Made by a program: the position numbers and the translations under genes. From Linanthus parryae (lineage: Eukaryota > Streptophyta > Magnoliopsida > Ericales > Polemoniaceae), in assembly GCA_023055425.1 (NCBI GenBank), contig JALGPY010000002.1:51173321-51237320 (forward strand): a stretch of 64,000 bases of DNA, written 5' to 3'. Shown in pieces: positions 33,375 to 46,700 of this stretch. How positions within the stretch are numbered: the first letter of the stretch is position 1; each line of letters begins with the position of its first letter. The notes under the pieces are model-generated. The model was not told the origin of the DNA. It did no database searches and saw only the letters and a list, made by a program, of their open reading frames with translations.

Positions 33375-34200
33375 CAAATACAGGTTACATATGTACATGC
33401 TATAATCAAGAAATGAGTTTCAAGATAACAAAATACGAACAGGCTACACATTTTTTCACCCAGTTCCAAGTTCATACAAAAAAAAAAATCTTTTAATTAT
33501 CAAAATGCAGCATGGTTAAACCCAGAAAAATGCAGAAGAAAATTACCAAGTAGAAACGAAAAAACATTACATGACGGGATTACCTGTGTATTCAGAGAAC
33601 TCAATGAGAGCTAAGTATAAAATGAATAGAAATTGAATAGTCTTACATCGAGTTTCGAAGAAGGAAGAGGAGGAACTCGCCTTGAATTGAGAAACTGGCG
33701 CTATGTAACATCAAATTTGCGACCATCAAAATGCAGTTCAGAAATCCGATTTCTCAACAAACCCACAGAAAAGATGAAACACCAACAACTGGGTGGGTGT
33801 TTCATCTTTTCAATGGGTTTGTTGAGAAATTGGATTTCTGAATTGGGTTTTGATGATCGCGAGTTTGATGTCGGATACGGCCAGTTTCTCAATTCGAGGT
33901 GATTTCCTTCTCTTCCTTCTTCGTAACTTGCCGTATGGCTATTCAACTTTTATTCCTTTTATACCATTGAGTTCTCTGAATTTGCAGGTAATTCCGACCT
34001 ATTACGTGTCTTCATTTCTTCTTGGTAGTTTCTTCTGTATTTTTTATGGGTTTAACCATGCTCGATTTTGATAATCAAAAGAAGGTTTTTCTTGATGAAC
34101 TTGGAATTAGGTTAACAGAATTTGTAGCCTTTTTTGTGTTTTGTTTTCTTAAAAACCATTTCTTGATTGGAGCATGTACATCTATAACATGTATCTGTTA
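33375..34200. repeat. Giant foldback, about 0.83 kb, centred near 33789
   Basis: The two arms are inverted copies with almost no loop. Pairs, outside in: TACATATGTACATGCT with AGCATGTACATCTA; CAAGAAATG with CATTTCTTG; TTCCAAGTTCAT with ATGAACTTGGAA; GAGAACTCAATG with CATTGAGTTCTC; and TGAAACACC with GGTGTTTCA. Each arm, read towards the centre, encodes a related frame of about 50 aa sharing EEGR, LELRNW and FLNKP. That may mean a duplicated coding fragment rather than pure transposon ends. It sits 20-30 bp from the smaller hairpin at 33044-33354. Confidence 0.8.
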
Positions 34201-35810
34201 ATAATTGATGCTTATATGGTTAACGAAAGGTGCAAATTACTACTTGATGTAGCTGCTGCAAAGATCTTATTGTTATCTTATTGCAACTACAAACATGTTT
34301 CTCCATGATTCTCTTTGTCTTGATCTATGTATTTTTGTTATAGTAGTAGGAATCAAATTAGCTGGTTATTGTACACCATATATCTTTCTGAACTATCATC
34401 TTATATGGGCTTATCATTTTACTTTTTATGATAAAAGTTATGTTTTACTCCTTTAGTTGTGATTCATTTTCCATTGAAGGAGCAATGGTGATTGGAACCT
34501 CTCTTAAAACTAACTAATCGTAATAAATTTTTTAAATTAAATTAATCCTCTTATACTTAACTTTCTCGCAATCTCGCTTGCGATCTAATTCCTATTATTT
34601 GAATTTTTTGTTTCAATAGTGGCCTCATTTGAGCACATTTGGGCAGTTTGCTTTGGGAATTTGTGTAGTTTCGGTTATCCACTAGAGTTCAGTTATTTTC
34701 AATGTGTTATGACAAACCACTTCACGAACGAAGGACAAATAAAAGAAGAACACTGGATTTTACGTGGTTCGCTAGCGAAGAAATTCGCTAACTACGTCCA
34801 CGGCGAAAAAGCACCCTTTATGCACTTAAGAGGAACAATTGCACTCTTACTTGCATATCTAGTAGAGAGCCTACTAGCTCCTTTATATAGTACTAATGAC
34901 GAGGTGAGAATCACCTCACTTGACAATGTGGGACAAATACACTCCACCGCCTTTAACCATTATTTAAATCCTTGGTCCAATTCACCGCCTTTGACTTTCA
35001 CAATTCAAGGCACCTCAACACAATGCTGCGAATTAACTCACTCTCTTTGGTTGTGGTTGGTGGGAGGGCGTCTGTTCGTAGCTGTCATGGCAAATAACTC
35101 TCAGTACCCGGGCATGCAGGTTCCTAAGCTCCTGCTTAAACATATACATCTTAAATCTACACGCTACTAGGTTGTACTTCGACAAATATGGTCTCTTCTA
35201 CTTGGCTACAACTGTTAATAATTTACGCAAATATGCTTAATAATTATTTTATATGCATGGGTATTTATTTGCTCTGTATTTTTTTCCGATTTTTGAAAAC
35301 TATGTTGTCCATTTTTTTTTAACCTGCCACAGTTTTAGATGAGAGAAGTCGGGCTTGGCGGGTGCGCTAATGTAGTTAATTCCTTAGTATCTTTTATCGT
35401 TAGAACACTTACGGAATTCAACCAAATCTATGTAATAATGGTTGAGCCTGTGTTCGAGGCTAGTTTGAAGTGTTAAACTTGTAAAAATCAATTTTATTGA
35501 GTTATTGGGTTGTTATGTTTTGGTTTCCACTTTAAGTCTTGTACTTAAGAGCGACCTCAGGTACGAAGTGATACCCGCTCGGGCATCCTGTAACCAAAAT
35601 TGTGGGTGTTACAAAATCACACTTGGGCCTGTTGTTCGTTTCTCTCTAGTGATTGAGACTAATAGACTCACTATTCACAATTTAAAAAGCCCACTCATGA
35701 ACTCCCACACACAGACAAGATAATCCTAGAAGTACCTTGTAGGCTTTTACCGCCAAGGTGTTGACAGACGGAACGACTGATTTGTGGTGGGAATTGTTAT
35801 GAGGCGGGTA
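34201..35810. other. Intergenic DNA with an LTR-like fragment (about 34725-35050)
   Basis: Most of the stretch is AT-rich and unrecognised. The part with TTTTACGTGGTTCGC, followed by CTAACTACGTCCACGG and later CTCACTTGACAATGTGGGA, resembles the LTR type that also appears at the right edge of the window (63820 onward). No coding gene is supported; the open frame at 34619-35170 lacks recognisable features. Confidence 0.4.
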
Positions 35811-36130
35811 CTATCTTGTCGAAGATGGTGAATGTTCTATTTCATATTAGAAGTTGGATTATGAATCCATCTAAAAGTCAATCAAACATCTCCGATCCTC
35901 TATATAACTGGCAAGAGTCTCATCGATCATCACTACCAATTAAGGAAAAAACTATTTTGTGGAATCGTTTTCAATTTGGTTATTGGAGTATTTTGTGTGT
36001 TTCATTACCGCTCTACTCATTATCATGTGTAGTAATTTTTAATTATCTCTGTTGTATGGACTTATTTTCTTGTACTTGTAATCATTACTTTGACGAATAA
36101 ATGTGTTGTTTGTTTTTATTGTAATTACCT
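35811..36130 (+). repeat. Diverged partial copy of the duplicated repeat
   Basis: CAATCAAACATCTCCGATCC, TATATAACTGGCAAGAGTCTC and ATCATCACTACCAAT match pieces of 21314-21510, but with about 115 bp missing between them. This shows that the repeat family has more than the two large copies. Confidence 0.55.
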
Positions 36131-36776
36131 CTTTTGCGGATTGTATATATACTAGAAAATGACCCGTGCCAATAGGGTACTACGAAAACAAATCTATAAA
36201 TTGAAAGAATAATATATCATTCTACCTATATTTTATATTTTAAATAATTTATTTTTTTAATAAATGTTGCTTTAAATAGAATTTTAAGTAAAATTTTATT
36301 ATTGACATATATTTAATTTTGTAAGTATACATATTTAACTTTTACGTATAAATAGACAAATAATGGAGATTAAGTTGGAATAATTAGTTTGGTATGAGAG
36401 AGATTTTAAATTAATTAGATAAAATAATTTTTTTGAAAATGTAATATGTATCTTCTCCTTTATTCTCTTTAACTAATTTTTTAACTGAAATTCGATTAAC
36501 AAAAGAGAAATGATAATAACAACTCAAAATGTCTTGAGACATTTTTTAAGATTGAGTGACTAGGAAGTTCTTGTTGACATATTTTGGAGGAAAACACCGA
36601 ACTGATTTATTTATAGATTGGTATTATTTTGTATTTTTTATCATTAACAATTTTATTTTAAAATTATTAAATAAATTGTGAAAATACATTTAGTTGGTGA
36701 GGGGAGAGGATGTTGTAGATGATGAGTAGTTTGAAGGTCGGAGGGGAATGCGGTGGGCTTATGAGGGGTGGGGACA
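36131..36776. other. AT-rich insertion between repeat blocks
   Basis: It begins at ACTAGAAAATGACCCGTGCC and is very AT-rich to about 36690. It separates the partial repeat copy from the main copy. There is no ORF and no clear terminal repeat. Confidence 0.4.
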
Positions 36777-38310
36777 TTGATAAATGGAAAGATTAACATG
36801 ACCAACCAATCTCAATGCCATGTGGTATCATGTTACCCATAAAACGGTTGTAATAAATATAACTGTGAGCAGTTTCATCGATCATCCCTAGCAATGAACA
36901 AAGGAATCCCCAATCTCTAATATTCGCCCCTCCCCCTCAACATCGGCAGTTCTTTGTTTATTAGCAACTGATTTCCAACTTATTCCGATTATTGGTTGAA
37001 TGATTTTGAATTAGATACATCCGCGAAAGATCCCACTAAGCCATGTAGCCTGGTCACATGTTGATCTCACTCTATCTATATAATTACATCAGTCAAATAT
37101 CTCTCCCACTCTATCTCTCTTGCGGTGGAAAAAATTTACGATAATCTGATGATGATGGATCTATAACCAGTAAGCTGTCGGTAATCTATTTTCATATTTT
37201 TTTCTTTCTCGATTGACATTAAAATATTTAGGCATTGTCAAATAAGATACCAAAAGATTATAATGTCAATCTGTAAAGAAAAAAAGAAGATAAAAAATAG
37301 ATACACTGAAAGCTTACCAGTAATGTTCCAAAAAAACAAAAAGCTTACCAGTAATGTATCGTAAACTTCTTCCATTGCGAGAGAGAGGTAGATCTGACTA
37401 ACGTGGTTAAAGATAGATTAAGTAATATCGATTTTCAAAGATGGGCCTTATTCAATATCAATCAATAATCGAGATAAGTTCAATATCAATTATGGGTCCA
37501 CTCAAATACAACAACCACTCGATGGAAGTAGGGTAGAATTGAATCAGAGAGGTTGCGCATAGGACAATTGAAGAAAAATCAAAATATATTTTTTGTTACT
37601 ACGTGAAAGAAGCAATACATTTTATTATGGGAGGGAAGAAGGCTAAATGTAGAGGGGGTGGGGGGCGGGGGGACATCAGGGCTCTTTGTTTTTTGGCGGT
37701 GATTATCGATGAGACAATGTTATCGGTTATATATAGGATGATATATATTTTCTTGGCTTTCAGATAATGCATTGTTCCATGTTCCAACTGATGAAATGGC
37801 ATATTCACCATCTTCAATACGATAATATCCACACAACAATACCAGCACCATTGACAAATTAGTCATTTATGTATCTCAACACCTTGGGTGATGAGCCTAC
37901 GAGGTACTTCTAGAATTATTCCGTATGTGTATGTTGGATTCAACGAGCCTTGGATTGTGAATGTGGAAGTCTCAATCCCTAGCTAAGCATTCCGATTTTT
38001 TCCCCAAATAATCGAAAAACAAACGAGACCCATGACATTTGGTCAGGGTCCACATTTCTTTCACTTTTGTTAGAAATATGGGCCGATGTTACAAGAATGT
38101 CTCCAAGGGATGAGGCAAATCATTTTTTTTTTTATTAAATTGGTCCCAAAAAAAACATGGTGTCAAAAGTAGTAACATAAAAGTTGTAGATGGGTATGTG
38201 CGATTGCGATGATGAGTGTGCTAGTTGATGACATCTAGTACAAGTTCCGGTGATTCGAGAGCGTGAGAACACAGAGATTGATGGAGATTGGGATGGAAAT
38301 AAGTCGAGTG

Positions 38311-38315
<5 letters not shown>

Positions 38316-38380
<65 letters not shown>
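38316..38380. repeat. GA microsatellite in duplication copy 2
   Basis: About 32 GA units sit at the position equivalent to 22926-22984 in copy 1. Both tracts are long, which suggests a shared ancestral repeat that kept expanding. Confidence 0.95.
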
Positions 38381-38382
<2 letters not shown>

Positions 38383-39089
38383 ATGTTATGGCTTACATAT
38401 GGATGGTTATCCGAACAACCTCAATGAAGACGGTGAGCCTCCTATATATACACATTTAAGGGTAACACTTATGGGGGTGTTACAGCATTAATCACGCCCC
38501 ATTAAGGCCATTAAGTTGGGTGTTGCGGATATCGCGAGCAACCGTTACTGGATCGACATATATATGATTTGACTAAGTCTCCCTTATGGCACATAAGGGT
38601 TGCAGGTAGGATGACATTGGCACCTAAAACGAGCCTTATTCCAGCGTCCAAACCACTAAGTCCCATGATTCCCGTGCGAGGGACCCTGTCTCGTGGTCAC
38701 GTGATGCGATCCAGTGTGTGAGGTCTGATTCGGTGTGAACGAAGCACAATTATGTGGATCCGTAAACACATGATAGGTCTATGTGGTTGTGGTCTTGAGC
38801 CACGTTTTGGACTGTCTACATTTCACCCCTTGCGCGTGGGCCAAGCTAGCGAGAACTAGGTGCATCTCGCAGTCCCCTAGTCCTCATGATTCGAAAGATG
38901 GCTTGTCCTTTTGTTGTGATAGGTTTGAGCGTGGTGTGCGTGCATCACCTCTGATGAGATTCATGCATCTTTTAAACAAAATTATTTGCACGACGCCGTG
39001 GATGTTTTTGGCAGAGTTAGGTCAATCTAATGATCAGTCTGTCGACAATCTTATACATTGTTTGACTACATCAAGGACATCCTATTAGC

Positions 39090-41250
39090 CTTTATCTTTT
39101 CTTAATTTCTATCGAGGGTTAACTAGTCTTTTAAATACAGTTGTTTCAAATAATAATCTTAAAGGAGCTTAGGCAAGCTCTACATCTAGCTTCTAGGGTC
39201 ACACATCTCATTTTTGCGGATGATTGCGCATTTTTTTTTACAAAAGTCTTTATTCAAAAATCTATACTATAAGTTCAATCTTTTTTTAATATTGTGTGGG
39301 CTCGGGTCAATTAATAAATTTGTAAAAAAAAACTGCTATTGTTTAGTCCCTCATGTTCCTATGTGTCATACTATCTCCCAAGTTCTACAAATTGCTCCCA
39401 CTTATAAACATGATAAATACCTAGATATACCCAACCTTTTGGCAGGAACAAAAAAAAAAAAAAAAAACATTTTTCAGTCCATAAAAACAAAAGTGTGGTA
39501 TAAACTTTATGGTTGGAAATAAAAACTTTTATCTACAACCGATAAAAAAGTCCTTATAAATATGTTATTCCAGTAATTCTAACTTACATTATGTTAGTTT
39601 TTCTTCTCCTGATTCCTTTCCATGCAGAAATTCAGAAGCAAATAGCAAATTTTTGGCGGGGTAATGAACTCTATAAGAAAAATACATTAGAAAAATAGGG
39701 TTTCGTGTGTAACACAAGGTTCATTGGAGGAATGAGTTTTTGTCACATGTATGCTTTAAATTTAGCCCTCACTAAACAAATGTGAATTATTTTAAATTAT
39801 CCAAATACTTTGTTGCTGAAGTCTTTAAAAGGTAAATATTTTTGGAACTCAACTATTATAACTTATGAACCTAACTCTAACTCCTTTTTATGTTTGGAAG
39901 AGGCTTACAAAAGCCATATATATTATTTTTAGAGGAATACGACATGCTATTGGTAACGGTAAAAATATGCTTATTTATCATCATAGATTGATTATTATCG
40001 AATTAGGGAGAAAACCTCTTAGTTTTCCCTTACCGCAATACGTTGCTGATCTTATTAATCCAAATTCAAACTGGACCAACATTTAGTTCAATTTTTTTCC
40101 AAAGACGAGACTGACGCCATTTTACAAATCCTCTTAGTTCTCCTAAGAATTTAGACAACATAATATGGTCACAAACTATTAACGGTGATTATAGTGTTAA
40201 ATCTGGGTATTATGTTGCAGCTTTAATTCTCAATCCAAAAGGTTCTCAGACCCTTAATGCATCTTTTAGTTTCAGTAATGACATTTTTTGGAAAATTATT
40301 TGAAAGGTTTAGATTTTAGAAAAACAAAAATCTCGACTTAGAAATTTTATCATGGTTGTTCACGTAAAAAAAAAACAAATCTTATCAAGAAAGGGATTTT
40401 ATTACCTAACCTGTGCAGTTTCTGCGAATCAATGCCTGACACTAAAGATCACATTTTGCACGACTTTTCTTGGGTAAAACAGGTCTTTCATTCTCCCCTT
40501 ATTGATTTGCACTTCTCCAGTATGGATCTACACTTTCAAATCCGCCATCGTCAGATTGTTTTATCCTGAAAATGCACATATGTGCAAGTACTGTTTCAAT
40601 TTTTATGAGGATTTTGGTTAGAAATAAATTCAAGAGTTTTCAAATCTAGAAAAAAAAAAAAAATTACATGGAAGTATTAACCAACTGTCTAATTGTTCAT
40701 AAAGAATGTATAGACAATACTTATCTTGGTTTGAGGGTTGTGAATGAAGATTACATTGGGCCTTTGGACCTGCCGGCGTCTGCTTGTTCTCCTCGGTGGA
40801 AGGCAACCCTCCGGAGTTCCTTACATTTAACGGTGATTCCTCTATCTCGACAGATCGGAAAAAATCTAGAGGAGGAGCTATTAACAGGAACTGCGAAGGT
40901 GCCTTCGTCCTTGCGCTGTCTACTCCTTTTAATAGATATTTCATGGAGGCGGAGGCATATGCTCTTGGGTTTGCGATTACATCTATGAAAAGATGTTATG
41001 TTTCTCCGGTGGTGGAATCGGACAACAAGGCTTTGGCGAAGCGGCTGAAACTTTCAGCTCTGTCTAGGGTTTTCTGCAAACGGCAGAGAACGATGTATGA
41101 GGTGAAGAGTCGGCTGATCCGACTATTTATGCGTAGGGTTAGCTGGGGAAAAAAGAAAAAAATAATCGTGTCGATGTCTTAGCAAAAATTGGGTTGGATT
41201 GTACTGTTTCTTCTATTGGACTATACAATGCCCCACGTGCTTATATGACT
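39090..41250 (+). pseudogene. LINE remnant (RT palm to RNase H) in duplication copy 2
   Basis: The frame near 39200 reads THLIFADDCAFF, retaining the RT catalytic FADD that copy 1 has lost. It continues through LDIPNLLAGTK, KVWYKLYGWK, the FWRGN-like segment and a region with CSFCES and DHILHDFSW (zinc-binding tail). The RNase H segment has LTFNGDSS, GGAINRNCEGAFVLA, FMEAEAYALGFAITS and VVESDNKALAKR (40800-41180). There are several frameshifts and stops. 5'-truncated and dead. Confidence 0.83.
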
Positions 41251-41512
41251 CTTGGGATAGAGATAAACCCCACTATTTTTTTTTGCAAAGCGATAAAGCC
41301 CACTATGAAATAAAGTACAAACATGTTTTAGAAGAAAAAAATCAAAAAATATTTACCTTTTTTTTTTTTTTTTAAAAAAAAGCTAAGTCGAAAATATTTG
41401 CTAGGAACATTATAAAAAGGTCCACACATACTATTATTTTGGGACGGTGATATTAAAGGCGACTCCAGAAATTCAACCCCACTAGCAAGTTTCAACTGAA
41501 AGCCCACTACGT

Positions 41513-42345
41513 ATTCAGTCTTGTAAAGTTACTTTCTATGTATTCAGTCATGTAAAGTAGCTAAAGTTCTTCCATTTGTGATTAATCTCTATAGAAAAAG
41601 TTAACAAAACAACACTAATTAATTGGAATATAACCCTCAAGCCGACAGTGAAGAATGTATAACTATTGGAATGTTATATTTTTGTTGGACTTAATTTGAG
41701 TTTTAAAACGACACCTGATTAAAATTTGAAGCTACATTTGTTCGGTCGCGTCTAAGTGACTTGAGTTCTAAAATGTAAATTTAAATACAGATGTAGCTTT
41801 TCTTATAAACATAAACTCTTATTCTTGAGATTGGGATCTCCGTAATGCTGACATCTTTATTAAATTTCAAGAGTAAATATTTCGTGTTTTGCATGCTCCA
41901 ATACAAGATGACTAGTTATTTAACTAAATTTATGCCGTATTTACACCAACATATAGTGATCTCATATCTTTGCTTATAAGGCTCCAGTTACAATGTTGTA
42001 CATGCGGAGAAAAAAGTACACAACTGTAACTAACACATCTCATACCGAGTACTGAGAAATTAAAGAGTGGACTACAAAATGATGGCATGTGTTGATAATT
42101 CGAACTTCAATCATGGTTGATGAGTAAATTCAGAACATACACAGTTGTAATTGTGGTCTATCGGTTATAATTACAAATGCCCAAGTCAATGCAAGTCTCA
42201 AATCCATGTTTATTTTGACTCCTCCTCAAAAGAGAGCCTCTAATGATTTCCATATAGCACAAACATTATTGTGTAGGGATGTTCTCAATTTGGCGAGCCT
42301 TTAGTTTGACTAATTGTTTGGAATTTTGGATCTTACACAAATCAT
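41513..42345. other. Intergenic DNA, nothing recognised
   Basis: The phrase TGTATTCAGTC(A/T)TGTAAAGT occurs twice in tandem at about 41510-41560. Otherwise it is unremarkable AT-rich sequence without a supported gene. Confidence 0.45.
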
Positions 42346-42588
42346 TAGGGTAAAAGACAAGTTCACCCCTAATGTTTGACCCAAAGACACTTTCACCTCT
42401 TTTAGTTTAGTAAATGGTGCTTTCACTCCGTTTGTGTGCCGAACTCCGGGACACTTGCATCCCTGATTGTGTCGCAATTAAGGAGTGTATGTATCATGTT
42501 ATTTGGCACATCTAAAGGGTGAAAGGGGTGAAAGTGTATTTGCATCAAACTTGAGTTGGGGGAAGGGGTGAAAGTGTGTTTTATCCTA
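42346..42588. mobile_element. MITE with TAGGGTAAAA-type ends, copy A (243 bp)
   Basis: The left end TAGGGTAAAAGACAAGTTCACCCC pairs (imperfectly, shown trimmed on the right) with the right end read inward, TAGGATAAAACACACTTTC. The interior repeats TTTCACC-type phrases. A related element lies at 47541-47983. Non-coding. Confidence 0.65.
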
Positions 42589-43124
42589 AAAGAATTCGGG
42601 TTTGATGGTTGATCGTATTATCAAGTTTTGTGAACAAATTGGCTAAACTATTGAAACAAGGAAAGACTGATTCAGATTATTATGGGCAATAACCTGGCAA
42701 TGTTAGACTATTCATAGCCATGGGCGTCGGTGTACCCATGACCTTGATTAGATGCTTCAACAAGGAGTGGGAATGAGTGGGCGATGGCCAAAGCAAACCC
42801 AATAGAAACCCAAGATGGGCCTAGAGCCACCCTCAAATGCGGTTGACATTATTTCTTAATATCTTTAAAACAAATCACACAAGACCCCCAATTTTCTCAA
42901 AAAAGAATAGGACCACCCTATAAAAACGCAAATAACCCAACATGTACGGAAATATCCCCTGTGTAACACTGTGGAATTAGAAAAAAAAACCTTAAGAAAG
43001 GCCAAACGCACCTAGAATTTGTCAAAGACCACTATTTATGTAAGATTTAGGATAAAACAGAATGAAATTAACTTTAATTAAATAATAAAGGTAATTTATA
43101 TTTTGTGATACCTTCACTTTCATC
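42589..43124. other. Intergenic DNA, nothing recognised
   Basis: No ORF, RNA gene or terminal repeat was found between the MITE and the LINE insertion site. Confidence 0.45.
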
Positions 43125-43140
43125 AGAAGAAAATTATGAT

Positions 43141-43770
43141 GAAAGTGGGGGTCTGTTCAGAAATAACAACGGGACTTGGTTAGGTGGTTATTCCAAAAGA
43201 CTTCAATCGGCCGACACGTTAACAGCTGAACTTTATGTTATTTGGGATGGTTTGAGAATAGGGCATAGTATGCAAATTTCAAAACTTCAAGTGGAATCAG
43301 ACTCTCAATTAATTGTTTCCTACATAAACTCTAATTTGACTGTTTTCCCTTAGATTCACTCTCTTATCACTGACTGCAGATGGTTGCTGCGCGATCACCC
43401 ACAATGGCGTATCTACCACATCTTCCGAGAGGTCAATAGAGCGGCGGATCTAATGGCCAAGAGAGGACGTCAACAAACCGCACCTTTTGAGATCCTACTG
43501 TTTCCTTTTGATGATCTTCAACGACAACTCATTTTGGATCTTCATGAAATCAAGCACCGTCGACAACGGGCTACATAAATTTCAAGACAATATCAAATCC
43601 ACCTGGGTTGATCCTCTAAGTAGTGATGTTTTGTTTTGTCATGTGTATATAAACTGCCAGGCAATTGTACTTCTTCTCTTTGGTTTCCCGCTGATGTACT
43701 GTAACTGGAGGCTACGGCCTTGTATCTCCTTTTTGATGTAATATAATGTACATATTTTGTCAAAAAAAGA
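43141..43770 (+). mobile_element. 5'-truncated LINE insertion with 16-bp target duplication
   Basis: The insert is 630 bp and is flanked by perfect copies of AGAAGAAAATTATGAT (43125-43140 and 43771-43786). It ends in a short A run, as expected for target-primed reverse transcription. It encodes part of a plant LINE RNase H domain: GGLFRNNNGTWLGGYSKRL, TAELYVIWDGLR, LQVESDSQLIVSYINS. One stop follows, then IYHIFREVNRAADLMAKRG. The 3' tail includes TGTACTGTAACTGGAGGC. The conserved E, D and D residues of the RNase H fold can be seen, but the rest of the element is absent. Confidence 0.92.
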
Positions 43771-43786
43771 AGAAGAAAATTATGAT

Positions 43787-46700
43787 AACTTTCTAGTGTT
43801 CATTATCTCCCTTCTAACAAAGAGTCCTCTGCCTGCCCCTGGCGATGGCTAATCGGGAGAGGTTGTGTGTGTGTGTAGAGATGAAGATATGGTAGAGTTC
43901 GGAATTAAAGTATTAATTGACGGGGGCTGGGGAGTCCATCCACTGCTGCAGATATTGTGACAATTTCGCAAATCTTAAGAACTTTGTGGGCAGGGTCGTC
44001 AAAATTTGGGGGAGGAGGAGCCCTCAACTACTGCGGGTAGTCTTATCATGACACGCGACAAAGTTGACGTTTCATATAATTGAGAACGTTCAGTTGGATG
44101 TCACTCATTCTTGCGAAATAATTGTTCATCATTAGTTTGGTTTACCCAACAATGAACATAAAAAGTATATTTCAAGCTTGGCATGCTTGATTTAGTAGTG
44201 GACACACATTTATTTTGAGCATAACAAAACATTTTGAGAAAAACAAATGATGATCTAGATAATTAGAAACAATTAACTTTTACTAATGAGATCTCACAAC
44301 CTTAAACATACCAAAACTGGCTTTAAGCAACAAGATGTTAACAAAATTTTATTATTATGTTTGTTTGCCTGCTTAAATGCCAACCCCAACCCCTTTACCT
44401 TTCTAGAGATACATTTGTTTCTTCTTTGCAAAACAAGGAAAATAAAAGAAAATTGAGCCTCATTTTGATTGCTACTTCATCCATAAAACGAAATGTGAAA
44501 AGAGACCGCAATAGATATTTGAGTACTCGAAAACTAATTACTCTTGTTTGTACGATTCTTAAAACAATAATAACAATAATACATCTAGAATATGCATCTT
44601 AAAAACCATAACACTATTAACAAAATAAGGCTTTACCTACATTTGAGTCAATTCATATTGTTTTAGATGAAGCGCGCTCGGTGTCCAAAAAAAAAGGCTC
44701 GATTGCTGAAAATGCAGTCAAGAAAAAAAAAGGCTCGATTGCCTTCTACTCTGCATGAAAACACTGACAAGACAGTGAAGAACACGGGATCATTAACATC
44801 TGGAGTTGATTTACATTGTTCATCAACATGTTGATGGATTTCAAATGAGAGTAACAAATCAGAGGACAAATGAGAAAAGCAATAAACAAAAAAGAGCAAA
44901 AGCCACTGAATTTCACTTCATTGAATGATTAACATAGCTTCCATAAGATGGCATGCCAAGGTCAAGGAGACACAGTCACAGGAAATGTTTTCTGGTCCCA
45001 AAAAACTGAGTTTCAAAAGCATGGCTTCTTCTTAAGCAAAATGAAAAATTGAAAAAGAATTTTTTGTGAAAAGAAAAAAGAATTTTTGATGTGCTTCCCA
45101 ACAAACAACTTCTATGAATATGTTGATCTGCAAAAAGAAAAGGGGAAAAAGATGCTTTTGTAAATAGTGACAATTTTGTAAGTAGCTTTTAAGGGGGGTT
45201 ATTCCTAGTTCTATTAGTACAAACAAACTCAATCATGGGTTTATCATCATTGCATATGGTGGTTTGTAACTGGTGAACTCTATGGCAAGCTTTGCTCATT
45301 CAAGTTCAACAAACCCCTGTAGGGCTTCCAAAATTTGAGATACTAGTACTAGTAGGTATACTAATTTAATTCCTTAACTAACATTTGTTATCAATTTCCT
45401 TTTAATTGAGCTACTATTTCGCGTACACGTCTCTATAAATTTGTTCAATATTGCTAATATCAGCATATACTCAGGCAATATATTTTACTAGCACAGGACA
45501 TGTAAGTTCTTGTGATGAAGTAAGTTAAACATCTCTTGTTCAATCTGCATCTTTCACTGTTGTGTATCTGTTTCCCTTATCTGCATAGTGTAATACAAAA
45601 GCCTAACATACTTATGTGAAGTATCCTATGAATCCACAATTCATAAGAAAACTACAAAAATGTAAGCTTTAGTAAGTAATAATAGTTTAATGGCACAACT
45701 AGTAAACAAATAGGGGCTATTTCCAAGGGCACATGACTTAACAACCCTCTAGCAAGGGGAGGCTTCTCAAGTGTTCGTAATTTTGATACCCCCAATAGAG
45801 TCCAAACATGGGAATATGAAAAATGAATGGTAAATTTTGGGGGTAGGAGAGAGTAGAGGATGGGCTTCTCAAAAAAGCCCTTATAATTTGACATTGGCCA
45901 TGTGAAAAAAGCAGCTTTCTCCTCCTTGTAATTGTAAAGCGACCACGCCCGTTTGGCTGCAATCATGCGGTCTACTTTGTTATAATTTTCTCTCCTTGTT
46001 TGGCTAGGGTACACTATTCTTGTTTAATTCCTATTTTTGTCCTTCATCCCTCCACCCCAAGTCCCTTGTTTCTCTCCCAAATTAATTTTGGAAATGATCA
46101 ATTTTCTCTTTTCTCACAAAGAACTAGTTAATTTCATTCCTATACCATGTGTTTGTAATTTATTATTTTGTTTAGAACTTTTGTTACACAACCTAGAGGC
46201 AATACATGCATTACAAGAATTGACATATAACCATTTGCAACATTGATTTGACTGACATTGTGCACATATATTTTTTATTGATATATTACTCCTTATTTAT
46301 GTACATTCAAAGTATAAATGATGCAAATCACCATTGAGATATGGTCATTTACCAGTCCACTACCTCGAGGTTTGAACATTACCAAAAGTGTAAATTATTA
46401 AATTGTGTCTTTCGGTATGATAATCGTTGCTGCAAGGAGGAGTTGCAAGAAGGAGTTCAACTCTTCACATTTACATTTACTTCAATTTCGCATTCATTCT
46501 CAAGCCACCAACTACGACTGGACTTCACTGCGAAAAGGACAAGACTTGCTCCATCTCTTCGATTGGGCCTGAAAGTAAACCTAATTTCACACATACTGGA
46601 AGTTCAGGCAAGTGGTTTATTTAATTACGTGAGGCAAATCTGGAAGGATATGAAGATGTTCGTGTGTGGTTACTTCTCCATTTTCATTGGAGTTTTGCGA

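Larger units (their letters stand above)
36777..41512. repeat. Large direct duplication, copy 2
   Basis: It is collinear with 21378-26916, from ATTGATAAATGGAAAGATTAA to CTGAAAGCCCACTACGT. It includes the degraded inverted repeat, the GA tract at 38316-38380, and the LINE 3' half. Sequence divergence between copies is moderate, with many small indels, so the duplication is not recent. It lacks the block found at 24374-25235 in copy 1. Confidence 0.85.

Noticed and set aside
34619..35170. 183-codon plus-strand ORF
   Set aside because: It has no recognisable domain, and its middle overlaps an LTR-like fragment with the ACGTGGTTCGC motif. It is better explained as chance.
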